This document shows, piece by piece, positions 1 through 5,876 of a stretch of 10,498 bases of DNA; position 1 is the first letter of the stretch, and every line of letters begins with the position of its first letter. The DNA comes from Syntrophomonadaceae bacterium (GTDB lineage Bacteria; Bacillota; Dethiobacteria; DTU022). The DNA is taken from positions 1 through 10,498 of the forward strand of contig SKZS01000062.1 in the NCBI GenBank assembly GCA_007127255.1, written 5' to 3'. The translations under genes were made by a program, and so were the position numbers. A model generated the notes under the pieces. The model saw nothing but the letters and a program-made list of their open reading frames with translations. It did not search any database and had not been told where the DNA came from.

Positions 1-87
1 CATGGGCAGAAGCGTAATCCACAGGGGCAAGCTTGAATAATAAAGCGGTCCGGTTAATAAAACATAATCCGCCGCTGGAGCAAACAA
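1..87 (-). CDS. Partial N-terminus of a third antiporter-type membrane subunit
   Basis: A frame opens with TTG (87-85) directly after the stop codon of the preceding mnhD-like gene and stays open for 29 codons to the window edge. The peptide starts (M)FAPAADYVLLTGPL and continues with a hydrophobic run containing LPLWITLLPM, as expected for the first membrane segment of a NuoL/MnhD/NuoN-type protein. Position directly after two MnhD homologues supports another antiporter-like or NuoL-like subunit, but 29 residues cannot establish the family. The only purine-rich upstream stretch is a run of G ending about 8 bases before the TTG, so the start is tentative. An ATG in the same frame at 3-1 is a less likely alternative. 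The rest of the gene lies outside the window. Confidence 0.45.
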   Translation of the reverse strand, partial: MFAPAADYVLLTGPLYYSSLPLWITLLPM

Positions 88-1599
88 CTAGAAGGCCCCC
101 CCAAGCAGGTACTGTGCAGTAAGGCGAGACAGTGTAAACGCAATATTGTTCGGCGTCAAACCGAAAACAATTGTGCATAAGGCCAAAATGACCATTACTG
201 AAAGCATAGCCGGCGCAGCATCCTGCATATTAAACTGCAGCTCCTGGTGATTATGATGAGGATCATGGCTCGAATCACCCGGCAGTTCAAAAAATGCCGG
301 GATAATAATCGGCAGGTAGTAGAGCGCATTTAACAAACTGCTAATTAAAAGGACAAGAACATATATGACCATGTTAGCGTCAAGCGCACCCATGGCCAGG
401 GTCCATTTACTTAAAAATCCGTTCAGCGGCGGAATGCCAATCATGGCCAGGGCAGCAATTGAAAAACAGCCCATTGTTACAGGCATTTGCCTGCCGATAC
501 CTTTCAGATCATCAATCAGACGTTTACCTGTTTTCCAGATTATCGCTCCCGCTGCAAGAAAGAGAACGCTCTTCATAAAAGCATGGCTGAAAATATGAAA
601 AACTGCACCGATAACGGCATTGCTGTTCAAGATACTTAAGCCAAGCAGAACATAGCCCAGCTGGCTGATACTGGAATAAGCCAGACGACGCTTGATGTCG
701 GTCTGAGTAAGGGCTACTGCAGAACCAAGCAAAATGGTGATGACTGCCAGAACGCTTAAGACCAGATCCCAGCCGGCGCTCTTAATCAACTCGGGTGAGA
801 AAACATAAAATATGACCCTGAATAAACCATAAGCTCCTGTTTTGAGCATGATCCCGGAAAGGAGGGCACTGGCAGGAGACGGTGCAACCGGATGGGCATC
901 AGGAAGCCAAACATGCAGTGGAAACATCCCCGCTTTCATACCGAACCCGATCAGGAAACAAATAAAAGCAATAAAAGCCAGGGCCGAATTTTCTTCAATA
1001 ATCACTCCGACACCCAGCGAAACGGTACCGCCCAGCTCAAAAACGATAATCATGCCAAAGAAGAGGGCGAGGCCGCCGATTATTGTCATAACCAAGTACT
1101 TATAACCTGCTTTTAACGCTTCCTCTGTTTCTTCGTGAATAACCAGTATATAAGCAATTAAAGACATCAACTCGAAGAAAACAAACAAGCTAAAAAGATC
1201 ACCTGCAAAAAATATGCCCTGGCAGCTGCCCAGGGTAAAAATCAACACGGGGTAATAGCGGCCGCAGGCATGCTCCCTGGCCATATAATCGATCGAATAA
1301 ACAGTACACAACAACCAGACAAATGACGCCAGGGCAGCAAGGCAGAAACTTAATATGTCCATACGCAGCGATATCTCGAGATTCGGCAGTACTTCAAAAA
1401 GGGTATGTTGAATCTCGCCACCACCGATAACAAAAGGGTACAAAGATAACGTTAGCCCAAAGGTGACTGCCGAGGTTGCAACAGATAGGACATTACGAAG
1501 TTTTTCAGATATCCGGCATGAATACATAATAACGGGGGTCATAATTATCGGAAATCCAACGATCAAAAATATAATGGCAAGAACGGTTGATTGGCTCAA
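88..1599 (-). CDS. mnhD: MnhD/MrpD-like antiporter subunit (second copy, D')
   Basis: This is a proton-conducting membrane subunit of the NuoL/M/N and MrpA/D family (proton_antipo_M), about 503 residues with roughly 14 membrane segments. Hallmarks, numbered from the TTG start: a conserved Glu in FFELMSL (about E143), Lys in GFGMKAGMFPLHVWLPDAHP (about K222), a Lys in SGIMLKTGAYGLF (about K253), a His in IFSHAFMKS, and a Lys in the GFLSKWT loop. These correspond to the charged residues that form the proton path in MrpD and NuoM. I chose TTG (1599-1597) because GGAGG (1612-1608) lies 8 bases upstream. The GTG at 1608 shares a base with that ribosome binding site and is unlikely to be used. The protein resembles the neighbouring MnhD but is clearly diverged, and it carries a His-rich loop near the C-terminus (247-276). 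A near-consensus promoter lies just upstream. Confidence 0.93.
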   Translation of the reverse strand: MSQSTVLAIIFLIVGFPIIMTPVIMYSCRISEKLRNVLSVATSAVTFGLTLSLYPFVIGGGEIQHTLFEVLPNLEISLRMDILSFCLAALASFVWLLCTVYSIDYMAREHACGRYYPVLIFTLGSCQGIFFAGDLFSLFVFFELMSLIAYILVIHEETEEALKAGYKYLVMTIIGGLALFFGMIIVFELGGTVSLGVGVIIEENSALAFIAFICFLIGFGMKAGMFPLHVWLPDAHPVAPSPASALLSGIMLKTGAYGLFRVIFYVFSPELIKSAGWDLVLSVLAVITILLGSAVALTQTDIKRRLAYSSISQLGYVLLGLSILNSNAVIGAVFHIFSHAFMKSVLFLAAGAIIWKTGKRLIDDLKGIGRQMPVTMGCFSIAALAMIGIPPLNGFLSKWTLAMGALDANMVIYVLVLLISSLLNALYYLPIIIPAFFELPGDSSHDPHHNHQELQFNMQDAAPAMLSVMVILALCTIVFGLTPNNIAFTLSRLTAQYLLGGAF

Positions 1600-1629
1600 T
1601 ATAAACACCTCCGGAATACGTTAAAGATT

Positions 1630-1659
1630 ATTATATACGCTGTTACCAGAATATTTCAA
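1630..1659 (-). promoter_or_regulatory. Candidate internal sigma-A promoter before the second mnhD
   Basis: On the minus strand, TTGAAA (1659-1654) and a perfect TATAAT (1635-1630) are separated by 18 bases. The predicted start point, about 7 bases further, leaves a leader of roughly 25 bases that contains the GGAGG of mnhD'. The surrounding 79-base spacer (1609-1687) is AT-rich and the longest gap in the Mrp block except that before mnhE. This suggests the distal antiporter subunits can also be transcribed separately from the upstream operon. No operator or terminator was seen in the spacer. Confidence 0.5.
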
Positions 1660-1687
1660 CTGATAGTAAGTAATTCTTCAAATTCTC

Positions 1688-3166
1688 TTAAAAATAAACT
1701 GAGAAATTCTCTTGCAAAAGCGTAACCACAGGGGTGGTATAAAAACCGCTAACAACTATAAAAAGCATGCCAATTACCAGGCAGGCCAGCATAATTCGCG
1801 GAACAGATTTTGCCTCTTTTTTGAAATCTTCCTGCTGCATAAAAGCATTAATCACTATGGGCATGTAATAAACAGCGTTCAGCAAACTACTGGCCAGTAT
1901 GACCAGGACAAATACAGGACGGCCAATTTCAAGGGCGCTGATTGCTAAGTACCATTTGCTGATCAAGCCTCCCGTCCCCGGAATGCCGACCATTGAAGCG
2001 CTGCCAATAGTAAAAGCAATCATAGTGATGGGCAGGACACGCCCGACCCCGGCTAAATCCTTAATTTCCCGAACGCCTGTTGAATAGATAATAACCCCTG
2101 CAGCCATAAAAAGCATTGCCTTGGTTACCGCATGAACCATAATATGATAAAAACCTCCGACCAGGGCTGAATCATGGTGAAGCCCGATTCCCATAAAAAT
2201 ATAAGCAATCTGCCCGATGCTTGAAAAAGCGAGCATTTTTTTTAAATCTGATTGCATCATGGCATAAATAGAACCGAATAAGGTCCCCAGGGCTGCTAAC
2301 CATAAAATAATTTCATTCAGCGGTATGGATTCCAGTAAAGCGCGGGGAAAAACCTCGTAGAACATTAGAAAAAGAGCAAAAGCATATATTTTAATAACCA
2401 CCCCGGAAAGCATCGCGCTTGAGGGAGAGGGAGCCGAAGCATGGGCATCGGGCAGCCATACATGCAGGGGGAACAGGGCAGCTTTTGTCCCAAAAGCAAC
2501 AATGAACAGAGCGGCAGCAGTGAAAATATTTCGCGGGTAAATATTAAAAGCCTCAGCCAGCTCAACATGCAAAAAACCATAATTGAGATACCCTGTTACC
2601 ATGTAGAGCATAACTACCCCAAGAAGAAAACAACCGGTTCCCATGGCACTCAATATTAAATACTTAAAACTGGCCTCCAAACACTCCCTGTCTTCTTTAA
2701 TCGATATAATGGCACAGGCTGATATGGCACATATTTCCATCAAAACAAAGAGGTTAAAGAGATCGTTGGTCAGAACAATTCCGGACATAGAGCCGACCAG
2801 TAAAGCGTAAAGGGTATAATACCAGCCGATAACCCGTTTCTTCAATTCATGCTGCAGATCACGCAGGGCAAAAACAAATATCCACAAACTGACGCTAATC
2901 ACAACCAGAAGCATATACAACCGCAGAGAGTCAGCTTTAAATTCTATTCCCCAGGGCGGTGCCCAACCACCCATATGGTAATAAACCGTCCCTGTATGCT
3001 GAACTTCCACCATCAGAGCAATAACCATTGCCAGGGCTGCAATGAGCGCGGAAATAATTAAGGCAGCAGAAATCCGCCTGGCCCAGCGGTAGAGCAGGGG
3101 TGACAAGAAAGCAGCAATAAAAAATATTACTACAATTAGCGCCGGATAATGATCAGATAATCCCAC
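1688..3166 (-). CDS. mnhD: MnhD/MrpD Na+/H+ antiporter subunit D (first copy)
   Basis: This is the 492-residue subunit D of the Mrp antiporter, a polytopic inner-membrane proton-translocating protein of normal family length. Visible family residues: E144 in FVLMEICAIS, K228 in FGTKAALFPLHVWLPDAHA, K259 in SGVVIKIYAF, His/Lys in IMVHAVTKAM, and K404 in GLISKWYLA. The conserved APSPSSAMLSG loop is present. The GTG start (3166-3164) overlaps the last base of the mnhC stop codon (TAGTG), implying translational coupling. AGGAG about 9 bases upstream serves as ribosome binding site. It follows mnhC as in other mrp operons and in the archaeal Mbh module (MbhH position). After its stop comes an AT-rich spacer holding a candidate promoter. 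Confidence 0.96.
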   Translation of the reverse strand: MGLSDHYPALIVVIFFIAAFLSPLLYRWARRISAALIISALIAALAMVIALMVEVQHTGTVYYHMGGWAPPWGIEFKADSLRLYMLLVVISVSLWIFVFALRDLQHELKKRVIGWYYTLYALLVGSMSGIVLTNDLFNLFVLMEICAISACAIISIKEDRECLEASFKYLILSAMGTGCFLLGVVMLYMVTGYLNYGFLHVELAEAFNIYPRNIFTAAALFIVAFGTKAALFPLHVWLPDAHASAPSPSSAMLSGVVIKIYAFALFLMFYEVFPRALLESIPLNEIILWLAALGTLFGSIYAMMQSDLKKMLAFSSIGQIAYIFMGIGLHHDSALVGGFYHIMVHAVTKAMLFMAAGVIIYSTGVREIKDLAGVGRVLPITMIAFTIGSASMVGIPGTGGLISKWYLAISALEIGRPVFVLVILASSLLNAVYYMPIVINAFMQQEDFKKEAKSVPRIMLACLVIGMLFIVVSGFYTTPVVTLLQENFSVYF

Positions 3167-3534
3167 TACTCCTGGCTCCTTATTTCACAGATTTCATCGT
3201 AGTCGCAGGTGTCGTAGTAACGATATATTTTCACGACCAGGCTTAGTGCATAAGCTGTGACGCTGACCGCTACGACTATTCCGGTCAGGATAAGCGCGCC
3301 CGGAAGGGGATTTGCATAGAGAACTTCGGCCCCTTCCCTGATTATTGGAGCCTGTGAACCATGAGCATAACCAACTGCAACAAACATTAAAAATACAGAA
3401 GCATCCATTATATTCATGGCAATTACCTTTTTTATCATATTTGAATGGGTTAGCATCGTATACATTCCAATGACGAAAAGGATTATTGCCACCATGTAAT
3501 AATAATTGTCTACTATTCCTCTCAGGATTTCCAA
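3166..3534 (-). CDS. mnhC: MnhC/MrpC antiporter subunit (NuoK-like)
   Basis: This is a 122-residue NuoK-family subunit of the Mrp antiporter with three predicted membrane segments. The family pattern is clear: IGMYTMLTHSNMIKKVIAMN in segment 1, then a middle segment, then ANPLPGALILTGIVVAVSV near residue 80. The usual family motif reads PLPQALVLT, so the Gln is replaced by Gly here. The tail is hydrophilic and acidic and contains two Cys. I chose TTG (3534-3532), giving (M)EILRGIVDN. It begins one base after the mnhB stop, and GAGGGAG lies just upstream. A longer frame from 3603 exists but would overlap mnhB by 68 bases with an unrelated N-terminus. The context GGTTGGAAATC at the start is identical to that of mnhG. 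Confidence 0.93.
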   Translation of the reverse strand: MEILRGIVDNYYYMVAIILFVIGMYTMLTHSNMIKKVIAMNIMDASVFLMFVAVGYAHGSQAPIIREGAEVLYANPLPGALILTGIVVAVSVTAYALSLVVKIYRYYDTCDYDEICEIRSQE

Positions 3535-3535
3535 C

Positions 3536-3961
3536 CTATTTCTCTCCCTCGATAATATAATAGAAAAGAGTAACGATTGTGCTGGCCACTTTGATTCCCA
3601 CAAATACGGTTATGACCAGTATAGCCCCTGCGCTGAACAGTTCCCCGGGCTGTCCCATAGGAAAGCCTGCAATCTTGTTGGCAAGATAGTTTCCACCGAC
3701 AAAAACGCCCACCAGACCGGTCAGGGCAAACCCCAGCGCACCTCCACTCTCCAGAATTGAGGCAGCGTGATGAGGAATTTGCCTGGAGCCTGCTTCGAGA
3801 TTAAAAGAAAGCGCTACTAAAACCAGACTGGCCCCAAAAATTGCCCCTCCTGAAAAACTTCCGCCCGGAGAAAGATGACCGTTTAAAATAACGTAGATGC
3901 CGTAAATCTGGATAAAAGGAACTACTAAACGGCTGGTTATACGAACTATTTGATCATCGAT
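3536..3961 (-). CDS. mnhB: MnhB/MrpB antiporter subunit with a non-canonical start codon
   Basis: This 141-residue frame is unmistakably MnhB. It reads DDQIVRITSRLVVPFIQIYG near the N-terminus, then GHLSPGGSFSGG (residues 28-39, the family's GHxxPGGGFxGG signature), ESGGALGF, NKIAGFPMGQPGELFSAGA, and ends IIEGEK followed by TAG. Four membrane segments are predicted, and the length is normal for the family. No ATG, GTG or TTG lies in frame before the conserved region: the frame is closed upstream by TAA (3979-3977), and the first in-frame GTG falls near residue 84. The best initiator is AUC at 3961-3959, six bases after AGGAG. An ATG at 3957 is in another frame and meets a stop after three codons. 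A sequencing or assembly error, or a disabling mutation, remains possible. The body is intact and well conserved, arguing against a pseudogene. Confidence 0.85.
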   Translation of the reverse strand: MDDQIVRITSRLVVPFIQIYGIYVILNGHLSPGGSFSGGAIFGASLVLVALSFNLEAGSRQIPHHAASILESGGALGFALTGLVGVFVGGNYLANKIAGFPMGQPGELFSAGAILVITVFVGIKVASTIVTLFYYIIEGEK

Positions 3962-3967
3962 AAAGAT

Positions 3968-3976
3968 CTCCTCCCC
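3968..3976 (-). promoter_or_regulatory. Ribosome binding site that decides the mnhB start
   Basis: The minus-strand sequence GGGGAGGAG is a strong Shine-Dalgarno match lying between the MbhE-like stop (3983-3985) and mnhB. Six bases separate it from the in-frame AUC at 3961, and ten from the out-of-frame ATG at 3957. The spacing favours the AUC as initiator and shows that translation is meant to start here even though no usual start codon is present. Confidence 0.6.
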
Positions 3977-3982
3977 TTATAC

Positions 3983-4324
3983 CTAATGAGACCTGAGGGT
4001 GGCGATAACGGCAGCTATAGCCACAAATAATACAGTTGCCTCCCCCATCGTATCAAAAGCGCGGTAATCGATGATTACGCTGCTGACAATATTGACCGCC
4101 CCTGTTTCCTGCAAACCCTGTTCCAGGTACCGACGGGGCACTTCATTAAAAGTAGGATTGTCCACAGACCCAAAGGTAGGCATCTCGGCTACAGTAAAGC
4201 TAAACAGGAAGATAATTAATCCAAGCAGGTATAAGGTTACGAGTGTCCTGGGATCAACGCCCAGAAAAAATCTGAGAAACAAGGTCAGGATGACTACTAT
4301 AACAGCTAAAAAGATATAGACCAA
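3983..4324 (-). CDS. MbhE-like subunit (C-terminal MrpA domain as a separate gene)
   Basis: This 113-residue membrane protein matches the far C-terminal part of bacterial MrpA, which in archaeal Mbh complexes is the separate subunit MbhE. Two N-terminal membrane segments are followed by a hydrophilic stretch containing TFGSVDNPTFNEVPRRYLEQG, then the diagnostic TGAVNIVSSVIIDYRAFDTM and GEATVLFVAIAAV. The conserved Asp and Glu of this block (DYR..DTMGE) are present. TTG at 4324-4322 is the preferred start because GGGAGG lies 9 bases upstream. A longer frame from a TTG at 4384 would add a basic, non-membrane N-terminus overlapping the DUF4040 gene. It sits between the MbhD-like and MnhB genes exactly as in MbhD-E-F. 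It is often annotated simply as an MnhB-related or Mbh subunit E protein. Confidence 0.85.
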   Translation of the reverse strand: MVYIFLAVIVVILTLFLRFFLGVDPRTLVTLYLLGLIIFLFSFTVAEMPTFGSVDNPTFNEVPRRYLEQGLQETGAVNIVSSVIIDYRAFDTMGEATVLFVAIAAVIATLRSH

Positions 4325-4349
4325 ATCTCTATCCCTCCCCGATACTGTT

Positions 4350-4589
4350 TTATTCAGCCCTTTTAGTCTTGCTAATCGCAGCAATTAAAAGCAGAGCAAC
4401 CACACCTGTCCCCAGGGCTGCTTCAACCATGGCCACATCGGGAGCGCTTAACTGCTGCCAGATTATAGCCATAATCAGCCCAAAGGATGAAAAGAGAATT
4501 ACTGCGCTTAAAAGATCGCGAATATAAGCGACACCGACAGCGCATGCTATTAAAAATAAAAGCAGAAGTACATTAAGCACTTCAGTCAT
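4350..4589 (-). CDS. DUF4040 / MbhD-like subunit (MrpA-derived small membrane protein)
   Basis: This 79-residue protein has three membrane segments and belongs to the DUF4040 family. It corresponds to a segment of bacterial MrpA and to archaeal MbhD. The conserved motif SAPDVAMVEAALGTGVVALL is intact, including the Glu of VEAALG, which lies in a membrane segment. The family also shows the YIRDLLSAVILFSSFGLIMA block seen here, which resembles a NuoJ-like helix. The ATG start (4589-4587) overlaps the mnhG stop by eight bases (ATGACTGA), pointing to translational coupling, with a G-rich ribosome binding site shortly upstream. It ends in a short basic tail, KTKRAE. Confidence 0.88.
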   Translation of the reverse strand: MTEVLNVLLLLFLIACAVGVAYIRDLLSAVILFSSFGLIMAIIWQQLSAPDVAMVEAALGTGVVALLLIAAISKTKRAE

Positions 4590-4899
4590 CTGTATTCCCC
4601 CTGCTCACAATCGGTCGTCTGCCTGTCTTGTAAGCAGACCTGGCTATGACATGGGCTGCAGTTGGATTCGTTATCAGGATGAAAATAATCAAAAGGCCCA
4701 ACCGGACCCCGACGGCTGCGCTGCTCTGCAGGGCAAGGGAAAGAAGCAGCAGGCCTGCTCCCAGGGTGTCACATTTGGTAGTGGCATGCAGCCTGTTATA
4801 GACATCAGGCAGTCGCAGCAAACCAAGAGCGCCGACAAAGAGAAAAAAGAGACCCCCAATCAGGCAAATGATCGAGATAATATCAATTAAGATTTCCAA
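4582..4899 (-). CDS. mnhG: MnhG/MrpG antiporter subunit
   Basis: This 105-residue small subunit of the Mrp antiporter has three predicted membrane segments. The signature GALGLLRLPDVYNRLHATTK (about residues 23-42) followed by CDTLGAGLLLLSLAL is classic MnhG. A basic-rich C-terminal tail (residues from about 89) lies outside the membrane. The start is TTG (4899-4897), giving (M)EILIDII. It follows the mnhF stop by 11 bases and has no convincing Shine-Dalgarno sequence, so translation probably depends on coupling to mnhF. Its end overlaps the DUF4040 gene by eight bases. Confidence 0.94.
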   Translation of the reverse strand: MEILIDIISIICLIGGLFFLFVGALGLLRLPDVYNRLHATTKCDTLGAGLLLLSLALQSSAAVGVRLGLLIIFILITNPTAAHVIARSAYKTGRRPIVSRGNTDD

Positions 4900-4910
4900 C
4901 CAGGAAGTAA

Positions 4911-5192
4911 TCAGTCCAGGGCTCCTTTCTCAAGATATTTAGCCACTCCAATCGTGGTTATAAAGCTCATCAGGGCATAAACCATGGCGATATCTAAAAA
5001 GTATAGCTGGCCGTAAATACGGGCAATCAAGGTAATGATCACCAGTGTTTTTGTTCCGATAATGCTAATTGCCGCTATTCGGTCTGGAGCAGTCGGGCCA
5101 ATTAAAGCCCGTACCAGTGACATAAAAATCATCACCATTACTAAGATGGCCCCCAGTCCATATAGATAATCAAGCACTGAGCCTAAGTTCAA
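4911..5192 (-). CDS. mnhF: MnhF/MrpF antiporter subunit
   Basis: This 93-residue subunit has three membrane segments. The family motif GPTAPDRIAAISIIGTKTLV (about residues 32-51) is complete, including the Asp of PDR, which is conserved in MrpF. A second block, YFLDIAMVYALMSFITTIGVAKYL, closes the protein. The start is TTG (5192-5190), overlapping the mnhE stop as TTGA, with GGAGG ten bases upstream inside mnhE. The overlap implies coupled translation of E and F. In other bacteria MrpF is required for assembly of the hetero-oligomeric antiporter. Confidence 0.95.
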   Translation of the reverse strand: MNLGSVLDYLYGLGAILVMVMIFMSLVRALIGPTAPDRIAAISIIGTKTLVIITLIARIYGQLYFLDIAMVYALMSFITTIGVAKYLEKGALD

Positions 5193-5686
5193 GGCTTTTC
5201 TACCTCCATGTGTTTTAACCTTTCAATCAAAGACCAACCTTCCAGGGCTTTACCACTACGCAGGGTAAGAGCATGGACCAGAAATTTATTCTCGTCCGCC
5301 AGAACAGTTAAAGTACCGGGAGTAAGTGTTATTGAATTGCCCAGAAGAACCCTGCTGGCAGGTCGATCAAGGTTGACCTCGAGTTCAACCAGGTTAGGTT
5401 CAATCGGCATTCGGGGATGTAAAACCAGCCAGGCTACCTGGAAATTCGCCCTGATTATATCGACTATTAATTTAAAGAAATAAACGATTAGCCAGGCTAT
5501 GGTTATTAGCCGGAAAGGAGGCCTGTCCTCGACAGTTATCAACATGTTTCGATTGAAATAGGTAACAAAAATGGCCGCTGCAAAGCCAACCACAAGCTGC
5601 GGCCACTCCAGGGAACCGCTCACGGCTACCCAAAACATGAACAGGATCACAGTTACACCAATGTAGTTTAACCAATGAATCTTCAT
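5189..5686 (-). CDS. mnhE: MnhE/MrpE antiporter subunit
   Basis: This is the 165-residue MrpE subunit and the first gene of the antiporter block. Two to three N-terminal membrane segments come first; residues 24-41 read GSLEWPQLVVGFAAAIFV. A cytoplasmic region then carries the family signature LGNSITLTPGTLTVLADENK (about residues 115-134) and the HPRMPIEPNLVELEV stretch. The length is typical. It starts with ATG at 5686 with only a weak GAGG upstream, five bases after the stop of a candidate small membrane protein. No terminator separates it from rnfB, so rnf and mnh genes may share one transcript. It corresponds to MbhA in archaeal hydrogenase complexes. Confidence 0.95.
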   Translation of the reverse strand: MKIHWLNYIGVTVILFMFWVAVSGSLEWPQLVVGFAAAIFVTYFNRNMLITVEDRPPFRLITIAWLIVYFFKLIVDIIRANFQVAWLVLHPRMPIEPNLVELEVNLDRPASRVLLGNSITLTPGTLTVLADENKFLVHALTLRSGKALEGWSLIERLKHMEVEKP

Positions 5687-5690
5687 TTTA

Positions 5691-5795
5691 TCAGCTGCCT
5701 CGGATGGAAGTCAGATTATATTTGTTACGGATAGAGAAACTTCCGGTTATAAGATTATAAAGCAACACAACATAAATAAATGTGCCGAATGCCAT
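5691..5795 (-). CDS. Candidate small single-pass membrane protein between rnfB and mnhE
   Basis: From ATG (5795-5793) a 34-residue frame reads MAFGTFIYVVLLYNLITGS, then a basic polar tail with RNKYNLTSIRGS. It has one membrane segment and a charged C-terminus, and its TGA lies four bases before the mnhE ATG. The same frame is open further upstream, all the way to the rnfB stop codon. That stretch would add 27 hydrophilic residues (starting DKQEPKDR, ending VIRKFTG) without a usual start codon. Either the ATG is the start, despite no good ribosome binding site at proper spacing, or an unusual start further upstream is used. I do not recognise the family. The organised layout (hydrophilic, basic, membrane, basic) makes chance less likely, but the 189-base spacer could also be non-coding. 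Confidence 0.4.
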   Translation of the reverse strand: MAFGTFIYVVLLYNLITGSFSIRNKYNLTSIRGS

Positions 5796-5876
5796 ACCTG
5801 TAAATTTTCTAATAACCTTCCCTGTTTTTTTGTTTTCTACTGACTGTTGACTTCTATCTTTCGGCTCCTGCTTATC

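Noticed and set aside
842..1105. Open frames on the plus strand opposite mnhD, and similar plus-strand frames across the window.
   Set aside because: They lie fully opposite well-supported genes, have non-protein-like composition, lack ribosome binding sites, and are explained as antisense shadows.
2365..2580. A 71-codon minus-strand frame inside the first mnhD in another phase, suggesting a frameshift.
   Set aside because: The main mnhD frame is intact across this region with all family motifs, so the second frame is only a hydrophobic shadow.
3535..3603. A longer N-terminus for mnhC starting at 3603.
   Set aside because: It would overlap the conserved end of mnhB, and the added residues do not look like MnhC. 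TTG at 3534 has a fitting ribosome binding site.
5715..5759. Two perfect TATAAT hexamers on the minus strand before mnhE (5759-5754 and 5720-5715), possibly a promoter for the antiporter operon.
   Set aside because: No acceptable -35 hexamer lies 16-18 bases upstream of either, and both fall inside the candidate small frame. AT-rich chance matches are likely.
5820..5876. A transcription terminator after rnfB.
   Set aside because: There is an A-rich stretch but no stable stem followed by a U-tract on the transcribed strand.
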